DNA of 64,000 nucleotides from Amaurobius ferox. Its lineage: Eukaryota; Arthropoda; Arachnida; Araneae; Amaurobiidae. The notes below the pieces were generated by a model that was not told the origin of the DNA, ran no database searches, and saw nothing but the letters and a program-made list of their open reading frames with translations. A program made the translations under genes and the position numbers. The stretch covers positions 9,999,191 to 10,063,190 of the forward strand of contig OX578145.1 in the NCBI GenBank assembly GCA_951213105.1, given 5' to 3'. How positions within the stretch are numbered: the first letter of the stretch is position 1; each line of letters begins with the position of its first letter. Shown one piece after another: positions 10,706-22,380 of the stretch.

Positions 10706-11992
10706 ACAGTTTACAACATAGTTGAAAAGTGTTTATGACTTTGTTCATTCTGTCTGTCTGTCTGTCCGTTTTCACGATCACTGCCGTGAAAAGAACTTTA
10801 TCAAAATGAAATTTTAGTATGTTGTTCGGACGGTCTGTGGGACGTATGGAAATATAAATGAATAATATCACCCAATTAGTTTTGGACAACACGGGTTGAA
10901 AAGATGAAATACATTGAACCTTATGGGACCTCATTTTTCAAACATTTTTAAAGCGAATTTAAAATTCACAAACTGCTTCGAAAGTTTTAGAAAATATTCA
11001 GATGATCTCATAAATAATATGAAAAAATATTTAGCAAAATATATTTGGTAGTTTTTTAAATAAAAATTAAAAAAATAATGATACTCATATTATATGAAAA
11101 GATCACGTGACCCACTTCAAAATAAAATAGGGCGTCCATCTTGTGTCAAAATAGTGATTTTTGAAGTTCTTTTTTCATTTATATTGAGTGTTGCATCCTT
11201 TCTAAAACCGCTTTATTTTTGCTTAAATTCTGTGCATCTACATTCTGAAACAACACAATGATAATATATTTGTGTTTAAATGATCATCCAACTTTGATCA
11301 TTTCTACAATGAAGCCTAATTTTAACTTATGGAGAATGTAAACACTTAAAGATGTAGGATAAGTTGTATAAGAATTGCTAAATTTTTTTAACGCAAAAAT
11401 TATTTAGCTCAGGAGTCTGTAATATAACTGATATGAATGAAATATTCATTGATTTCACATAGAGAAGCAGGCAATTTCTTCGATGAAGTTTTAAGCATAT
11501 GGTTAAATTACTTGTACCTGCACGGTTTTAAATTTTTAAATAAAATAAATTATTGTAGTATTGTGATGAATGAAAGGAATGGAATAAAAGCGTATGAATG
11601 AAATATTTACAGCTTTTACGTAGAGAGCCAGGCGATTTATATTGCAATGACATCATTTGAATAAAGTTCATTTTTTTCGGTGAAGTTTTAAGTTTTCAAA
11701 TATAATAAATTATTATAGTACTGTGATAATTTTTAAAATATTACCGCTGAATGTATCGCATTTTAGAAATGTTTAAACTAGGCAATTTATTTTTCAATGA
11801 CGTCATTTAAGTGAAGTTCATTCTTTTCGATGAAATTTTAAGTTTTCAAATATAATAAATTAATGTAGTATTGTGATAATTTTAAAACTATTACCGCTGA
11901 ATATATCGCATTTTAGAGATGTTTAAATAAACTTACATTGCAGTTGGAAAGTGTTTCATAATCAATGATTTGTGCATGATTGATCTTTCTTG
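10706..11992 (+). mobile_element. TTA-flanked element, copy A (complete, ~1.29 kb)
   Basis: It is bounded by TTA at 10703-10705 and TTA at 11993-11995. It starts ACAGTTTACAACATAGTTG, which folds back on TTGAAAAGTGTTT, then has a TCTGTCTGTCTGTCTGTCCG run, and ends GATTGATCTTTCTTG. The two ends are not inverted repeats of each other. Near the right end a unit of roughly 150 bp (CAATGACGTCATTT, then TTTTAAGTTTTCAAATATAA, then ATTACCGCTGAAT) is repeated about three times. There is no coding sequence. Copies B, C and D lie at 43.66, 46.43 and 61.53 kb. The 3-bp TTA/TAA target recalls PIF/Harbinger elements, but the lack of terminal inverted repeats argues against a simple assignment. Confidence 0.75.
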
Positions 11993-12077
11993 TTATATAA
12001 TTTCGTAGTCTTTTATTCGTATCATGTATGTGTCGCATGTTATAATTCACAAGCCGCTAATATGTGCAGTTCCTTTT

Positions 12078-12275
12078 TTACTTTCCCTACAATACATGAT
12101 AATGTACAAGGAAAGTATTGGAATCGTGTTTAAAATCAGAACTCGTGTTTTCGACTAATCTACACGTTTCAAGAACACGAATAAACTATTTATAGTGTAG
12201 CGTCTATGTGTCTGTCTGTACAATGTAAGTATCCAATCTAGCTAAACAGATAACGGAGCAGATTTCATAAAATTT
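12078..12275 (+). repeat. Hairpin-headed repeat, fragment 2
   Basis: TACTTTCCCTACAATACATG faces ATGTACAAGGAAAGTATT, and then come GGAATCGTGT, a phrase close to CACGTTTC, TATGTGTCTGTC and CAATGTAAGTATC, in the order seen at 62.88-63.06 kb. Confidence 0.7.
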
Positions 12276-12339
12276 ATTATCCTGCTATTGTGTAAAATAA
12301 TAAATTATTGCATAAAACAATGATTGAAGGTATTAAGTC

Positions 12340-12640
12340 TCGCGATCATTCAGCCGTAAATGTACACAGATGCACGGTGCATGATTATGTCAAATTTTGT
12401 CGTATGCTACCATGTTAAGAAAATATATAATTTTGAATAGACTTTGAAGTTTTCAGTCGAATTTAAAAAAAAAAATATCTAGTTCTAGATCTTTTGATAA
12501 CAATGCCAGATATAAATTTCGTGAAAATCCATTGATATTTGTGGCAGATATCGTGTACACCATAAATCGACCACAGATATCAGACGAGCAGACTGACATC
12601 TCTCCAAAAATTGTCAAAACGTGTGCAGGAGGTCCTAAAA
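12340..12640 (+). repeat. Dispersed repeat R3, copy 1
   Basis: It shares TGCATGATTATGTC, the CATGTTAAGAAAATAT block, a TCTAGTTCTAGAT phrase and CATAAATCGACCACAG with 14163-14420 and, inverted, with 33690-33910. It carries the empty version of the site that holds the MITE in copy 2. Confidence 0.65.
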
Positions 12641-13480
12641 TATATATTGGCGTCCAAATCTAGAATTCGAAAATATTTTTGAAAGCAATATTTTCTCTAT
12701 ACTACATATATTATATAGTATGAGAAATTAAAAATGTCCCTACAAGCAGCATGGCTTTATCTGATATGACATGTATTACATGTATTTATCTGTATTACTT
12801 GTCTAAATGTAAGGTAAACCGAGAGTTCTACCTTACAGAAGATGATCATCTTCTCTTCTCAGAAATTGATCTCTTTTTCTTTTAGTAACTATTGTTTCCT
12901 CCTGTGTACATTCCGAAACTATTAGGAGGATCAGGCAATTACCACCTCTTCCCCCCTGTGTACCTATGTTCTCGGGAGAGGCCCAATAAAATGGACCGAC
13001 CTAAATTCCAGTACACAGGGAGAGACTCAGAACGATAAGGGATGAGGTAGAGAAGATGAAAAAAGAGAAAAGAACAATATGAGGAAGGGGATGCTGCATC
13101 CTCCTCCCACTCAATCACATTCCGCTCCACTTAATCGACGGAACTTCACGTGATTGAGGGCCACCCTGCCTCGATAGGGGGTCGCAGTCCGTGTTATTGA
13201 CCCCTCTCCTTCTCTGGAACTCCTGGAGATGGAGCTCAGAATGGCGGAGGTTTGTCAGGGCATTCTTTTGGGCTCAAGTGCGTCGCTATTTCGATGGTCG
13301 CAGTCTCGGGGAAATTGCAATTGAGATTTAATGGGAGATTCTTCGGCAGATTAACACTTAATGGGACATAAAAGCAAAAAGCTAGACCAAGCATCAAAGC
13401 TGAAAGGAGTTTTATGTATTAAATCTGTGAACACGTTCTAATTTTACAGATGAAAGAAGAAAAAATCAACTGGACATTCT
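12641..13480. other. Partly GC-rich stretch, nothing named
   Basis: 12900-13340 is GC-richer than the surroundings. CCTGTGTAC at 12955 and its complement GTACACAGG near 13011-13019 form a small inverted pair. The open minus frame at 12939-13130 shows no known domain. Confidence 0.5.
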
Positions 13481-14430
13481 CTTACCATAATTATCTGAAT
13501 TAGAGAGTGTTGCCCTTCACTTTAAAGAACTCGGAAAAAAATCTTTCAATTGGATACTATACTTGAAAATGTACTCCCCAGTGGAGTAACTCCCCCCTCG
13601 AGAGGGGGCTAATGACGTCACGAACGCAACAATCATATTATGGTTAGTTTTCACAGCAGTGATTAGAACTATTGGGTCCAGAGCCCGATCAAGCCAGACA
13701 GGGGCCCAAAGCCTGGTGGTATTTTGAGGCCCTCATACACACACGGAACACCATCACTTACCGAATTTGGGGGCCCTGGATCACATCACCGAAAAGTCTT
13801 TTGTATATAGACTTCCATATTCTTTACTTCAGAAAAATATATTTAGAATTAAAAGAATTAAAAATATTGACATATTTGTAGAGGGGGGGGGGGGGGGCAA
13901 CATGCTTACTTTCTGAAATTTAAAAAAAAAAATTCATTTTCAATGAAATACTTTTTGTAATTTTAGTTTCATACTTGAATTTTAGGAAAATGTACTTCAT
14001 GAATATTATTTTTTCTTAAGTGAACATTATTTCTGCTTAAAAGTTATCACATACAAAATTTAAGAGCCACTAAAATTTTGGGGCCGCGGTCCCCAAGGCC
14101 CCATGCTTTAATCAGGCCCTGATTGGGTCTTGTGACCATTGAGCCATGAATAACCCCTTTTATGCATGATTATGTCCAATTTTGCCCTATGCTGCCATGT
14201 TAGAAAAAATATATATATAAAATTTCGAAATTTTATAGTTTTCGAAAGTTTTCGTTTTATAAGTTTTCGCTCGAATTAAAAAAAAAAAATTCTATTTATT
14301 TATAGATTTTTTTTTATAACAAAGCTGGATATAAAGTTTCATAAAAGTCCATTAATATGTGTGGCAGTCTATTAATATGTGTGTACACAAAAAATCGACC
14401 ACAGTCATCAGAAAGGCAGACGGACTAAGT
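13481..14430 (+). repeat. Dispersed repeat R3, copy 2, split by a MITE
   Basis: 13481-13678 and 14122-14430 together match the inverted R3 copy at 33690-34130, including TTGCCCTTCACT, the AATCTTTCAAT block, a C/G-run region, GACGTCA versus GACATCA, and TTTTATGCATGATTATG. The central 443 bp are foreign (next entry). Confidence 0.7.
13679..14121. mobile_element. hAT-type MITE, 443 bp, perfect 8-bp target duplication
   Basis: The left end CAGAGCCCGATCAAGCC and the right end, read inverted, CAGGGCCTGATTAAAGC are imperfect terminal inverted repeats of the CAGGG type usual for hAT elements. ATTGGGTC lies immediately outside both ends (13671-13678 and 14122-14129). The interior holds a 15-base G tract (13883-13897) and no transposase. 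The R3 copies at 12.3 and 33.9 kb lack the insert, which confirms its borders. The open plus frame inside it (13672-13881) is a chance frame. Confidence 0.85.
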
Positions 14431-15473
14431 AAGAATACTAAGTAAGAAAGTACAAATCTGATGTGTACAGTACATGATTTTCCCCACTGCAACAACTTTT
14501 TTCACGATGAAATTATGCTATACAAGATCATGGGAGAACATTTCAGCAGTGTTTTAACACCACATAAATTTAATTTGAACGCTTTTGCAAGCAAGTCCAA
14601 ACAGGATGGCTTATTCATTGTATTTGCACTCAAGTACAAAACCTCAACCAAAATGCAATGGACATGAAATGAATGTGAAATGAATTATTATTGACGAATT
14701 AGTTAAAATTGCAATTAAAAGTAAACAATGTTCATTTGTTGTGTCGGAAATAGGGTATCATTTATGAATATATATAAATTATTTCAATATTTTACTATTT
14801 TGAACTTTTATTAAAAAAAAAAAAATTATCCGAGCGAGATTTGCTTCACTTTACTTACTTCACTTGAAATATCCTCTAAATTAAAAAAGTAAATAAATAT
14901 AAATATTAAGCGAAAAAATGTTTTAGTAGGAAATTCAGTTTCTAAATCAGTGTTTGTTTTTTAAAAAGATCTTAATACTTTTTGAACAATCGTCTTATTA
15001 AGTTGAAAAAGATTGAAAATTTTTCGTTTTTAAAGTCTCTAACACTTAGTATAGGTTAAAAACTCAACGTATCAGCTATGATTAGTAAACGTGTTATATA
15101 TAAACACTCTTTGAAAAAGCTACAAAAATATGCATTTGGATTTTGGATCAGGTTTTTAGTTTTTGAAATATAGGAGTTATAATCTCGCTATTTTAATAGT
15201 TTGACCCTTTTTTTAAAAAATGCGGGTCTAATTTCGATTGACATTCGCTCGTCACTTGACATAGGCCCCCTATTACCTGTTGTAAGCAAAACACATTAGA
15301 CTGAAAACAACACATAAACCTAAAGTACCTTATATTGAGATTTGATTTTACAAGATGTTCCATTTCGGCTTCGTCGAACATGGAACGACTTCCGATTTTC
15401 GTTCGCAAAATTGCTATTTGAAAGAATTTCGGACAAATAAATTGTGACGTGTATGCTCCCTATCTGACATCTT
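14431..15473. other. AT-rich stretch without genes
   Basis: Open frames at 14461-14667 (plus) and 15193-15408 (minus) show no domain that I know. No repeat ends were recognised. Confidence 0.5.
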
Positions 15474-15493
15474 CCCCCCCCCCCCCCCCCCCC
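15474..15493. repeat. 20-base C tract
   Basis: Twenty uninterrupted C, followed by GTGCGTGTGTC. It is the longest homopolymer of C or G in the window. Confidence 0.95.
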
Positions 15494-15559
15494 GTGCGTG
15501 TGTCAGACAGTCTCCTCCCGAATACGATAGAATTGTTTTGACATCTATCTACCTCGCAG

Positions 15560-15694
15560 AATCGGACGATAACCCCCGGCTATGATGTCCGTCTCTTGAC
15601 CTCCGGTGTCCAGCAGAGTGAGCTTCGGAATAGGGACGCCGCTGCCGTGTCTCCCTTTCAATCCATAGTTTTATTTATTTATTATTTTTTTTAA
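15560..15694 (+). other. Candidate 3' exon (or minus-strand exon)
   Basis: A good acceptor (pyrimidine-rich ending CTACCTCGCAG) precedes 15560. From there the plus frame is open for 44 codons to a TAA: it begins NRTITPGYDVRLL, passes through SELRNRDAAAVSPF and ends in a hydrophobic tail encoded by AT-rich DNA. The first ~100 bases are GC-rich amid AT-rich sequence, as exons in such genomes are. The minus strand over the same bases is also open and reads, among others, PKLTLLDTGGQETDIIAGGY, with a donor-like GAG|GTAGAT but no acceptor. I do not recognise either product. One strand is probably real and the other a shadow. Confidence 0.3.
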
Positions 15695-15921
15695 ACGAAA
15701 TTGAAAGTTGAACCTTTTCTTTCCAGTTGATAGCATCGGTTTTAACTGTCCCATTCATACTGCTGTTAAATTTTTTTCCACCAGACGTTCTTGATACTGA
15801 TTTATTCTGACTTTAAACTTATAAAAGAACCTTTCTACTTCAACCCAAGATCATGACTTGTGTGTTGACTCCTAATTTGACTTCAATCTAATATAAAACT
15901 TTGTAAAAAGCCTCTCTGCTC

Positions 15922-15990
15922 CAACCGGGAATCGAACCCTGGATCTCCGAACTGGTCCTTACAGATAACTTTGCTGGGAACCCAAAACAC
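15922..15990 (-). repeat. tRNA-derived sequence (SINE head)
   Basis: On the minus strand the B box reads GGGTTCGATTCCCGG, with AAGGACCAGTTCGGAGATC before it in the anticodon-arm position. The acceptor stem halves do not pair and no clean D arm is seen, so this is a tRNA-derived SINE head rather than a functional tRNA gene. Confidence 0.5.
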
Positions 15991-15994
15991 ATAT

Positions 15995-17855
15995 CATAAA
16001 TACAATTCTATATGAAAATTATTTATAATGCTAGCAGTACAAATTCTACCCGGGACATATTTATCTACAATACAATTCGAACCTCACTCATAAATAAACT
16101 GAATCTCACATGAACCGAATATATGACCAACATACAAAATGTTCACTTAAAATATCTATGCTATACTCACAATTCTTCCTTCTACGAACAATCCAAGACA
16201 CACAACTCGGCAGAATGACAGAGCTGTTATTCGAAAGTATGCCATTTTATAGATCTGGCCATTCATGAGTATGCGATTTTTCGGAATGAAAGTTGAGAAG
16301 TTTAGGACATAAATTAAAATCAGGGAAAAGTAGAATTAGAATAAAATTATAATAAATAATTAAATCCTCACAAACTGAACTTTCTTTTTTTTTACTTTCT
16401 TTAAATATTATGTTTATAAAGAGAAAGTACTGTGGTTAGCCCTTAACTCCTGCCCTTGAATATCATTAAATTGACAAGTTTTGTGCATCTCTAAATGTAA
16501 ATCTATGCTATTTTTCATGTCTGTCTACTTGTGAATCTGGAAGGAAACCTAGGAAGTCCTAAGTGTACCTGGGAAAGTCCTATATTTTTCATGTATGTTT
16601 GTCCAAGTCTGGGAGAATACCTAGGAATGTTCTTAAGCGCTTCCATAACTTTGTAAGGAAAAGTCTGTAAGTATACCCATTAGGTACATCTATAGTAAAG
16701 GGACCATGCTCAATCGATTAAAAGGATGGCTGCCAATAACGAAGCGTGAAAACGAGAGACAATGCACATGTAAATTTCTTTCCAGTCGTTCATTATTCTA
16801 AATAAGCTTATAAAATATTTCGAACAATGTATAATTAAAGGGAAAGTTGCTTCGCGGTACATTGTTTAAGTAAACACTGTCCCCCAAATTTCCTTTACGC
16901 TTTGCAACTGATTGCAGCAATAGTTAGGATAACGAAATCAGCAACAAAACGACGGAGATCGAAAAATGAAAAAGCCCATTACAAAGTTGTAGAGCATTCT
17001 CGAATGAGTAGGAATCGACACTCTAAGGGTTACAGATGTCCTTTATTGGACCCAGTAGGGTCTTAGGTGAATGTCTATCCTTTTCCGGAATGATAAAATA
17101 AACGGCCCTTCCGTGCACAGGAATATAATATACATCCTATTTTAAATGACATTCCATCAGCAAAATGCACATTTGAACAGTATTTCTTTCAGGCATACAT
17201 CCGGAGACATTTTATATTAACATAGTTTATGTGACAGCATTTGGTTATAGTAGATGGCAAATAGAAAACTTGCCCCCTAAAGTTTCATTCACCCCCCTCC
17301 TATCCCTCCCCCAGCTGAAAAGTCCTAAAAGACTGTTTGCATTTGAATTCGAGAAAAAAGTATGACCGAGTACTTTTAGTACAGAGTATTCAGTACACAG
17401 TGCCACAGTGTTGCTTTTCCTGATGATACGACTTTTTGACAGGTATCTACTGCTTTTCTTATGCATATTTCGTGCATTCATGATGTTGATTCTTACTCAT
17501 TAGAGAATCCTCTTCAATTTTGTAATGGGTTTTTTTCTTCTATCTTTCATGGTTGCTGAGTTTGTTATCCTACCATTCTCGGCTAGCGAATAACTTCAGA
17601 CATCCAAATGAAATTGAATGCATACTCACCGAATCCGTGTATAAGGAACGTCCTCGATATTAGGATAATGTCTGATCCTAACTTGCTTACTTAACTAACT
17701 AACTTAACTAACTTGCTTTACTTACTTTATTAGTTTATAGGAATAAGCTAGTTTTCTGATTATCTGCTTAACCGTTGCAGCCTTATTTAGACTGAGCTAC
17801 ATGTCGAAATTTAAATTGAGTTACGTGAAAAACTTTATTTATCAGCTACTCTCAA
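15995..17855. other. AT-rich stretch, nothing named
   Basis: A TACTTTC...GAAAGTA hairpin at about 16389-16430 resembles the head of the hairpin repeat family but has little else in common with it. The open minus frame at 17245-17481 has no known domain. A short ACTTAACTA-type tandem lies at 17690-17730. Confidence 0.45.
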
Positions 17856-17859
17856 CATT

Positions 17860-17960
17860 GCGCCATACAGAATGGCCGCCGTTGCAGATAACGGCTATTC
17901 CATTTTGACTAGCGCACAGTAAATGCGAAACCGGTCCATGGAAGATGTTACCTGCAATTA
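17860..17960 (+). repeat. Dispersed repeat R4, copy 1
   Basis: GCGAAACCGGTCCATGG with an upstream GGCTATTCCATTTTGAC block recurs at 19400-19500 (GAACGAAATCGGTCC, GGCTACTCCATTCTGAC) and partly at 19225-19260 (ATCGAAACCGGTCCATGG). It is a short, diverged local repeat. Confidence 0.5.
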
Positions 17961-18400
17961 AATCAGGATTCAGAAATTAAGTGTGTTTATTTCATTTCAA
18001 TAGACAAACCTAAGAAGACCGTTCATTTTCAACGATTGGAACATCCACTTTTCGATTTTTCTCAGATAATTTAGCTCATGTATAATTATTTTATCAAATG
18101 TATAATATCTTTAAATATGTTTGTTATTTTAATGCAAATGGCATCTTTGATCATATACTATCATATGTTAAGATACTTCTGCGCATTCAATATATAACGG
18201 TAAAAATCATAAAAGATAAAATATTCTTACCTCGTACTATCAAATGATTTGATGATTTAAAAGCAATTATAATTAGAAATTTATACTTATAGAACCCGCC
18301 TACAGGAAGAGTTCCCATAATTCCAATCTTGCTTAGATAACAGAGCATCCATGGACAGATTTCGTGCTTTTCGCGTGCTTGTCAGCCTGCAAGAGCTAAT

Positions 18401-19080
18401 ATGGCCGTAGCCAGGCAGGAGCCAGAGGGGGCTACGCCCTTCTTAAGAGGTATACTCAGCCCCCCCCCCCAATAAAAATATTAAATTTTTAGTAGCAATA
18501 TGAAATTTCATATAAAATATCATTCAAATTTTGCATAAAATCTTTCTTCGAGATTTTTTTCACAAATTATTTTGTTTTAAAGATTTTTTTAATTTAGCTG
18601 AATTCTTGGTTATACTAAAGATAAATTTATTTACATATTTAATTTAAAAGTATTTAAAAATTATGACTATAGTATTTAGAATACTTTTGGGTTATTGCGG
18701 GATTCACTGTTATATATTATAGAGTCAAAATCAACTGATAAGTAGGTAATGGTTAATATTAAACATTCACTTGTATTAACTTTGAGAATGTTTCTACGAA
18801 TTATTAACAGTTTTACTACTAGTTAATGCTTACATTAAACTCAATTGCAACTATTATATAATAATAGTGATGTATTGTAGCTATAAGATATTAATAATCT
18901 GCTGTGGCAAATATAAATATGCAATTATTTGTTAATAATTTATATGGATTGAAATATATATTATGGTTTATAAATGCTAATGATTAATTATGTATTTGGT
19001 GAGCCCCTCCTTCAAGACTGTTGAAGCCCCATTGAATTTCCCTCCAGCCCCTCTTCAACTTCATCTCTGGTTACGGCCCT
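18401..19080. mobile_element. MITE with GGCCGTA ends, ~680 bp
   Basis: The left end ATGGCCGTAGCCAGG and the right end, read inverted, AGGGCCGTAACCAGAG are imperfect inverted repeats typical of hAT-like MITEs. TGCAAGAG lies 5 bases outside the left end and TGCAACAG directly outside the right (7 of 8 match), a possible target duplication if the left border is shifted. The interior is AT-rich with an 11-base C tract and no coding capacity. Confidence 0.55.
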
Positions 19081-19224
19081 TGCAACAGCAGCAAGAAAAC
19101 TTGTTATGTGTCTTTCTTTTGCGAACCTCTAGACAAACAAATTCAGTTCTACCACGCTGCTGGTTTCAAATTCCTTAAAGATTGAGCTCATACTGCACGA
19201 AGCTGCAACTACCCAGTTTATAAA

Positions 19225-19500
19225 TCGAAACCGGTCCATGGATACTGTTATTTACAATGAGAGTGCGATCCTAACGTTAGGAATGTCCCAAATTCTATGA
19301 ATAGGAACTTAAGCGTTGCAGCATCGTAGAATCTGATCTCATTAAAGACGACTGGCGGCTGAATGGCAGGGCTGAATTTATGAGTCCTCATTGAGATTCC
19401 CCACACTGTGGCAAGTATTGTTTTCTTGTTGCCACATTTTGGCTACTCCATTCTGACGAGTACATAAAAAGAACGAAATCGGTCCTTGGATTGTATTTTA
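19225..19500 (+). repeat. Dispersed repeat R4, copies 2 and 3
   Basis: Two further copies of the CCGGTCCATGG / CGGTCCTTGG phrase, with the second preceded by TTGGCTACTCCATTCTG. See 17860-17960. Confidence 0.45.
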
Positions 19501-20240
19501 CACACGGTGTTGAAAAATTGAGTTATTGAGTTTGAATTAAGTCGTAATTTTTTGAATTAGATAAAAAGTCTTGAATTTGAAAGATCGAATCTCGTAAGTC
19601 ATAAGAAGTTTTCAATTTTGCACAGATTTTCCTGAAATTCAAAATTGATTACTTTAAAGGGAAGTCATATACTAGAAATATACTTTGCAGATTAAATTTA
19701 CAGGCAACTTATTTTAAAAATATTTTTTTTTTAAATAGCTGTATCGTTTACTATAATTAACCTAGAAAAAGTTTCTACCTATAAATATATTTGATGGTTT
19801 TCAACTTATTATGTATTTATGTATATATTTGATAGCTTTGAACTAACAATTCTCAGATAGAATTATTAGTTGATTCACTAATAATTTTGTATTATATTTT
19901 ACATCCGCGCCAAATTTAACACCCAAATCATACTATTTAGCCTTTCGTTCTGTGTAATATATAAATTTGGCATTATACAGTGCGACACAAAAGTTTTAGC
20001 ACATGACCATATTTCATGTCGATTTTAAACATAGAAGAAGTATACGTCCAAATATAGAATATTTTTATATTACTAAATTATTATCACAAATATAAAACGT
20101 AAAAGTTATGCATGTATACCTTGATTACAATAAAAACGAAAAAATTGCATGTCATAAAATTTAAAGTACGTAAATGAGATTTTCCTACTTGGAAGCAATG
20201 TGTATTTTTCAATAATGTATGATGCTGTCATTGCATTTTA
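19501..20240. other. AT-rich flank of the Tc1 element
   Basis: A phrase beginning CAGTGCGACACAAAAGTTTT at 19979 looks like the end of another Tc1-like element, but no partner end was found. Nothing else was named. Confidence 0.5.
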
Positions 20241-21782
20241 CACTGACTTTCAAAAGTTAAGCACGCAATGCAAATTTTCATTTTTCGAAAGCGTATTTGA
20301 ATTTGAGTGGCTGATAATCGCTGCGGATGTAGATGGCAGTATGCAAATATCATATGTTACAGTCAATCACGATTGACTGGCCTGCTAATATGTTAATTAG
20401 GCAGTCGTTGAAGACGCCAGCATTCTGAAGGGTTTGAGGGGGTGCATTTAAATGCTGATACGAAGTGTCTATAACTTTTGTAGGATTGTTTTTGATGATA
20501 TTCGTGTTTCTATGGCCGAAAGAAGACGAATGATAAATAGCGAGCTCTGGCATGCTGTCGGATGCATTGAAGTAGGACAATCAATTAAAGATGTCGCTAT
20601 TTTCTTTGACGTTGATCATTCGGTAATTTCTCGATTATGGAAACAATTCCAAACAAGTCAAACAGTTGTCCGGAGACATGTGCCCGGTCGACCAAGGGTT
20701 ACCACCGCCTCTGATGATCGGTATATTGCTATAGTAACTAATCGGAATCGATGAGCAACCTCCGCAACTGTTACATCCATGGTTGCAGCGGCACTTGGTA
20801 AGACAATATCTGCCAGTACTGTGCGCCAAAGGCTCCACGTGAAGAGACTGTATGCCCGAGTATCACGTTTTTGTGTTCTACTAAGCCAGTCCAAGCCAGA
20901 GGGGCAAGAATAAAATGGTTTCGTCAACATATCAATTGGACTGGCTCAGATACGTGCAACGTTCTGTTTGTTCACAGACGAGTCCAGATTTGTCCTGGAA
21001 TCAGATGATAAGCGTGTAAGGGTCTGGAAAGAACGAGGCACCCGCAATCAGGTCAAGAACAGCATCGAAAATCACGCATTTAGAGGTGGCAGCGTCATGG
21101 TGTGGGCTGGAATTTTAATGGGATATCGCACAGAGCTGCACATCTTTAAAGGCGGTTCTGTGACAGCTGCGCGGTATCGGGATGAAGTCCTAGATCCCAC
21201 TGCGAGACTCCGCTGCAGCTGTTGGTCCTGATTTCCTCCTTATGAAGGATAATGCCAGTCCCCATCGAGCTAACATCGTTGACGAATACCTGGAAAGTAA
21301 GGGCATTTCTCGTATGGAGTGACCGACGTATCCCCCCGACCGTAATCCCATTGAAAACTATTGGGATGCCCTCGGGCTTGCTGTCTCCGCACGTTTACCT
21401 CCTCCAGCCAGTCTCAGAGAGTTGGAAACTGTACTATTGGAAGAATGGCCATTGCTCGCATCTGCGATGGTTGATCACCTCATAGAAAGCATGAAAAATC
21501 GGTGTAAAGTTTGTGTGAAGGTCCGGGATGGTCACATACCATATTAATGTAAGTTTTGTTTGGTTTGTTTGCCTTTAAACATCATTTTGTTAATGACCGA
21601 AATGTTAGGTCATCATATAACTTACGAAAAGTAAATATTTTTTTCATCTTTGTACATAATTCTTATTTTGTTTAATGCATAAACACATTTGCTATCTTCT
21701 TGTACAATTTTGAGTTAATCAAAGCTTTACTTTTCCATTTTTGTTAATTTTACCGTCCGTGCTTAACTTTCGGAAGCCAGTG
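20241..21782 (+). mobile_element. Tc1-like transposon, full length, 1542 bp
   Basis: The ends are inverted repeats: the left CACTGACTTTCAAAAGTTAA and the right, read inverted, CACTGGCTTCCGAAAGTTAA, matching over roughly 30 bases with a few differences. TA lies directly outside both (20239-20240 and 21783-21784), the duplication typical of Tc1/mariner. The transposase between is inactivated (next entry). A 3' fragment of the same family lies at 50079-50482, and shares the last ~400 bases with it. Confidence 0.9.
20512..21547 (+). pseudogene. Tc1-like transposase (DD34E type), inactivated
   Basis: From ATG at 20512 the frame begins MAERRRMINSELWHAVG and shows the paired-type helix-turn-helix (VGQSIKDVAIFFDVDHSVIS, about residues 19-38) and the GRPRVTT hinge, then stops at a TGA at about 20752 where Arg is expected. 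The sequence then continues in shifted frames. A frameshift lies near 20880 and another near 20960, and a third lies near 21205. The first catalytic Asp is in FTDESRF (20968 onward), the second in DNASPHRAN (about 21250), and the Glu in NPIENYWDAL (about 21350), so the DD(34)E triad is all present. A TGA at 21319-21321 replaces the expected Trp. It ends VRGGHIPY and TAA. It would have cut and pasted its own TIRs at TA sites in the nucleus. It cannot do so now. Confidence 0.85.
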
Positions 21783-21784
21783 TA

Positions 21785-22380
21785 AGCTTAAACACATCCA
21801 TACAAAGTACAAAGTTTTGAAAGGTCTCTGGATCAATATCAAACGAGATTTTCTTAATGACTATTTCCAGTTCGAATATTACTTGCCATTGCCATATACT
21901 GTATGTGTCAGAATGCCCCCCACACTTTCTCCTTCTTCATGGGTTTCATATCCGGGCTAATAGCAGAACAGTCCCGAACAGAGATGTTTTTAGCACTAAA
22001 CAACTGTTTCGAGGAGATTGAAGATTGTCCTAGCATTATCTTTCTTAAAAATCGAGTTGGAGCCGCCTAACATTCCCCCAAACGGTGGTAAGTTAGTATC
22101 ATAGTATCTCAGTAGTTTTTGTATTCTGCCTACTGTAATGTCGGGATTCGAACCCCCATTACTTTTGTATAAAGTGTATAAACTCATAATGTATTTCAAG
22201 TCATCTAATTTATTTAAAGCTTTTTAAATTATTTAATTCTTCTCTGAACCCCCCCCCCCCCACCCCTTGTCATTTTATGTAATTGATATATTTTAGAACA
22301 TTTCTACACTTTATGCCACAATCTGAATCCATTTTTAAAAGTATTATTTCGAACGAGCGAGCATTCGGAGTTCCTTTTTC
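21785..22380. other. Mostly AT-rich; 13-base C tract
   Basis: C tract at 22249-22261. A tRNA-like B box lies at 22140-22160 (next entry). No coding sequence was named; the minus frame at 21996-22199 is part of that repeat. Confidence 0.5.
22060..22175 (-). repeat. tRNA-derived sequence (B box)
   Basis: On the minus strand GGGGGTTCGAATCCCGACA is a good RNA polymerase III B box (GGTTCGAATCC). I cannot fold a full cloverleaf, so it is probably another SINE head. Confidence 0.35.

Noticed and set aside
15922..15990. Functional tRNA gene
   Set aside because: The B box is good but the acceptor arms do not pair and the T stem has a mismatch, so it is called a SINE head instead.
19979..20020. Possible end of another Tc1-like element
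   Set aside because: No inverted partner or TA-flanked second end was found nearby.
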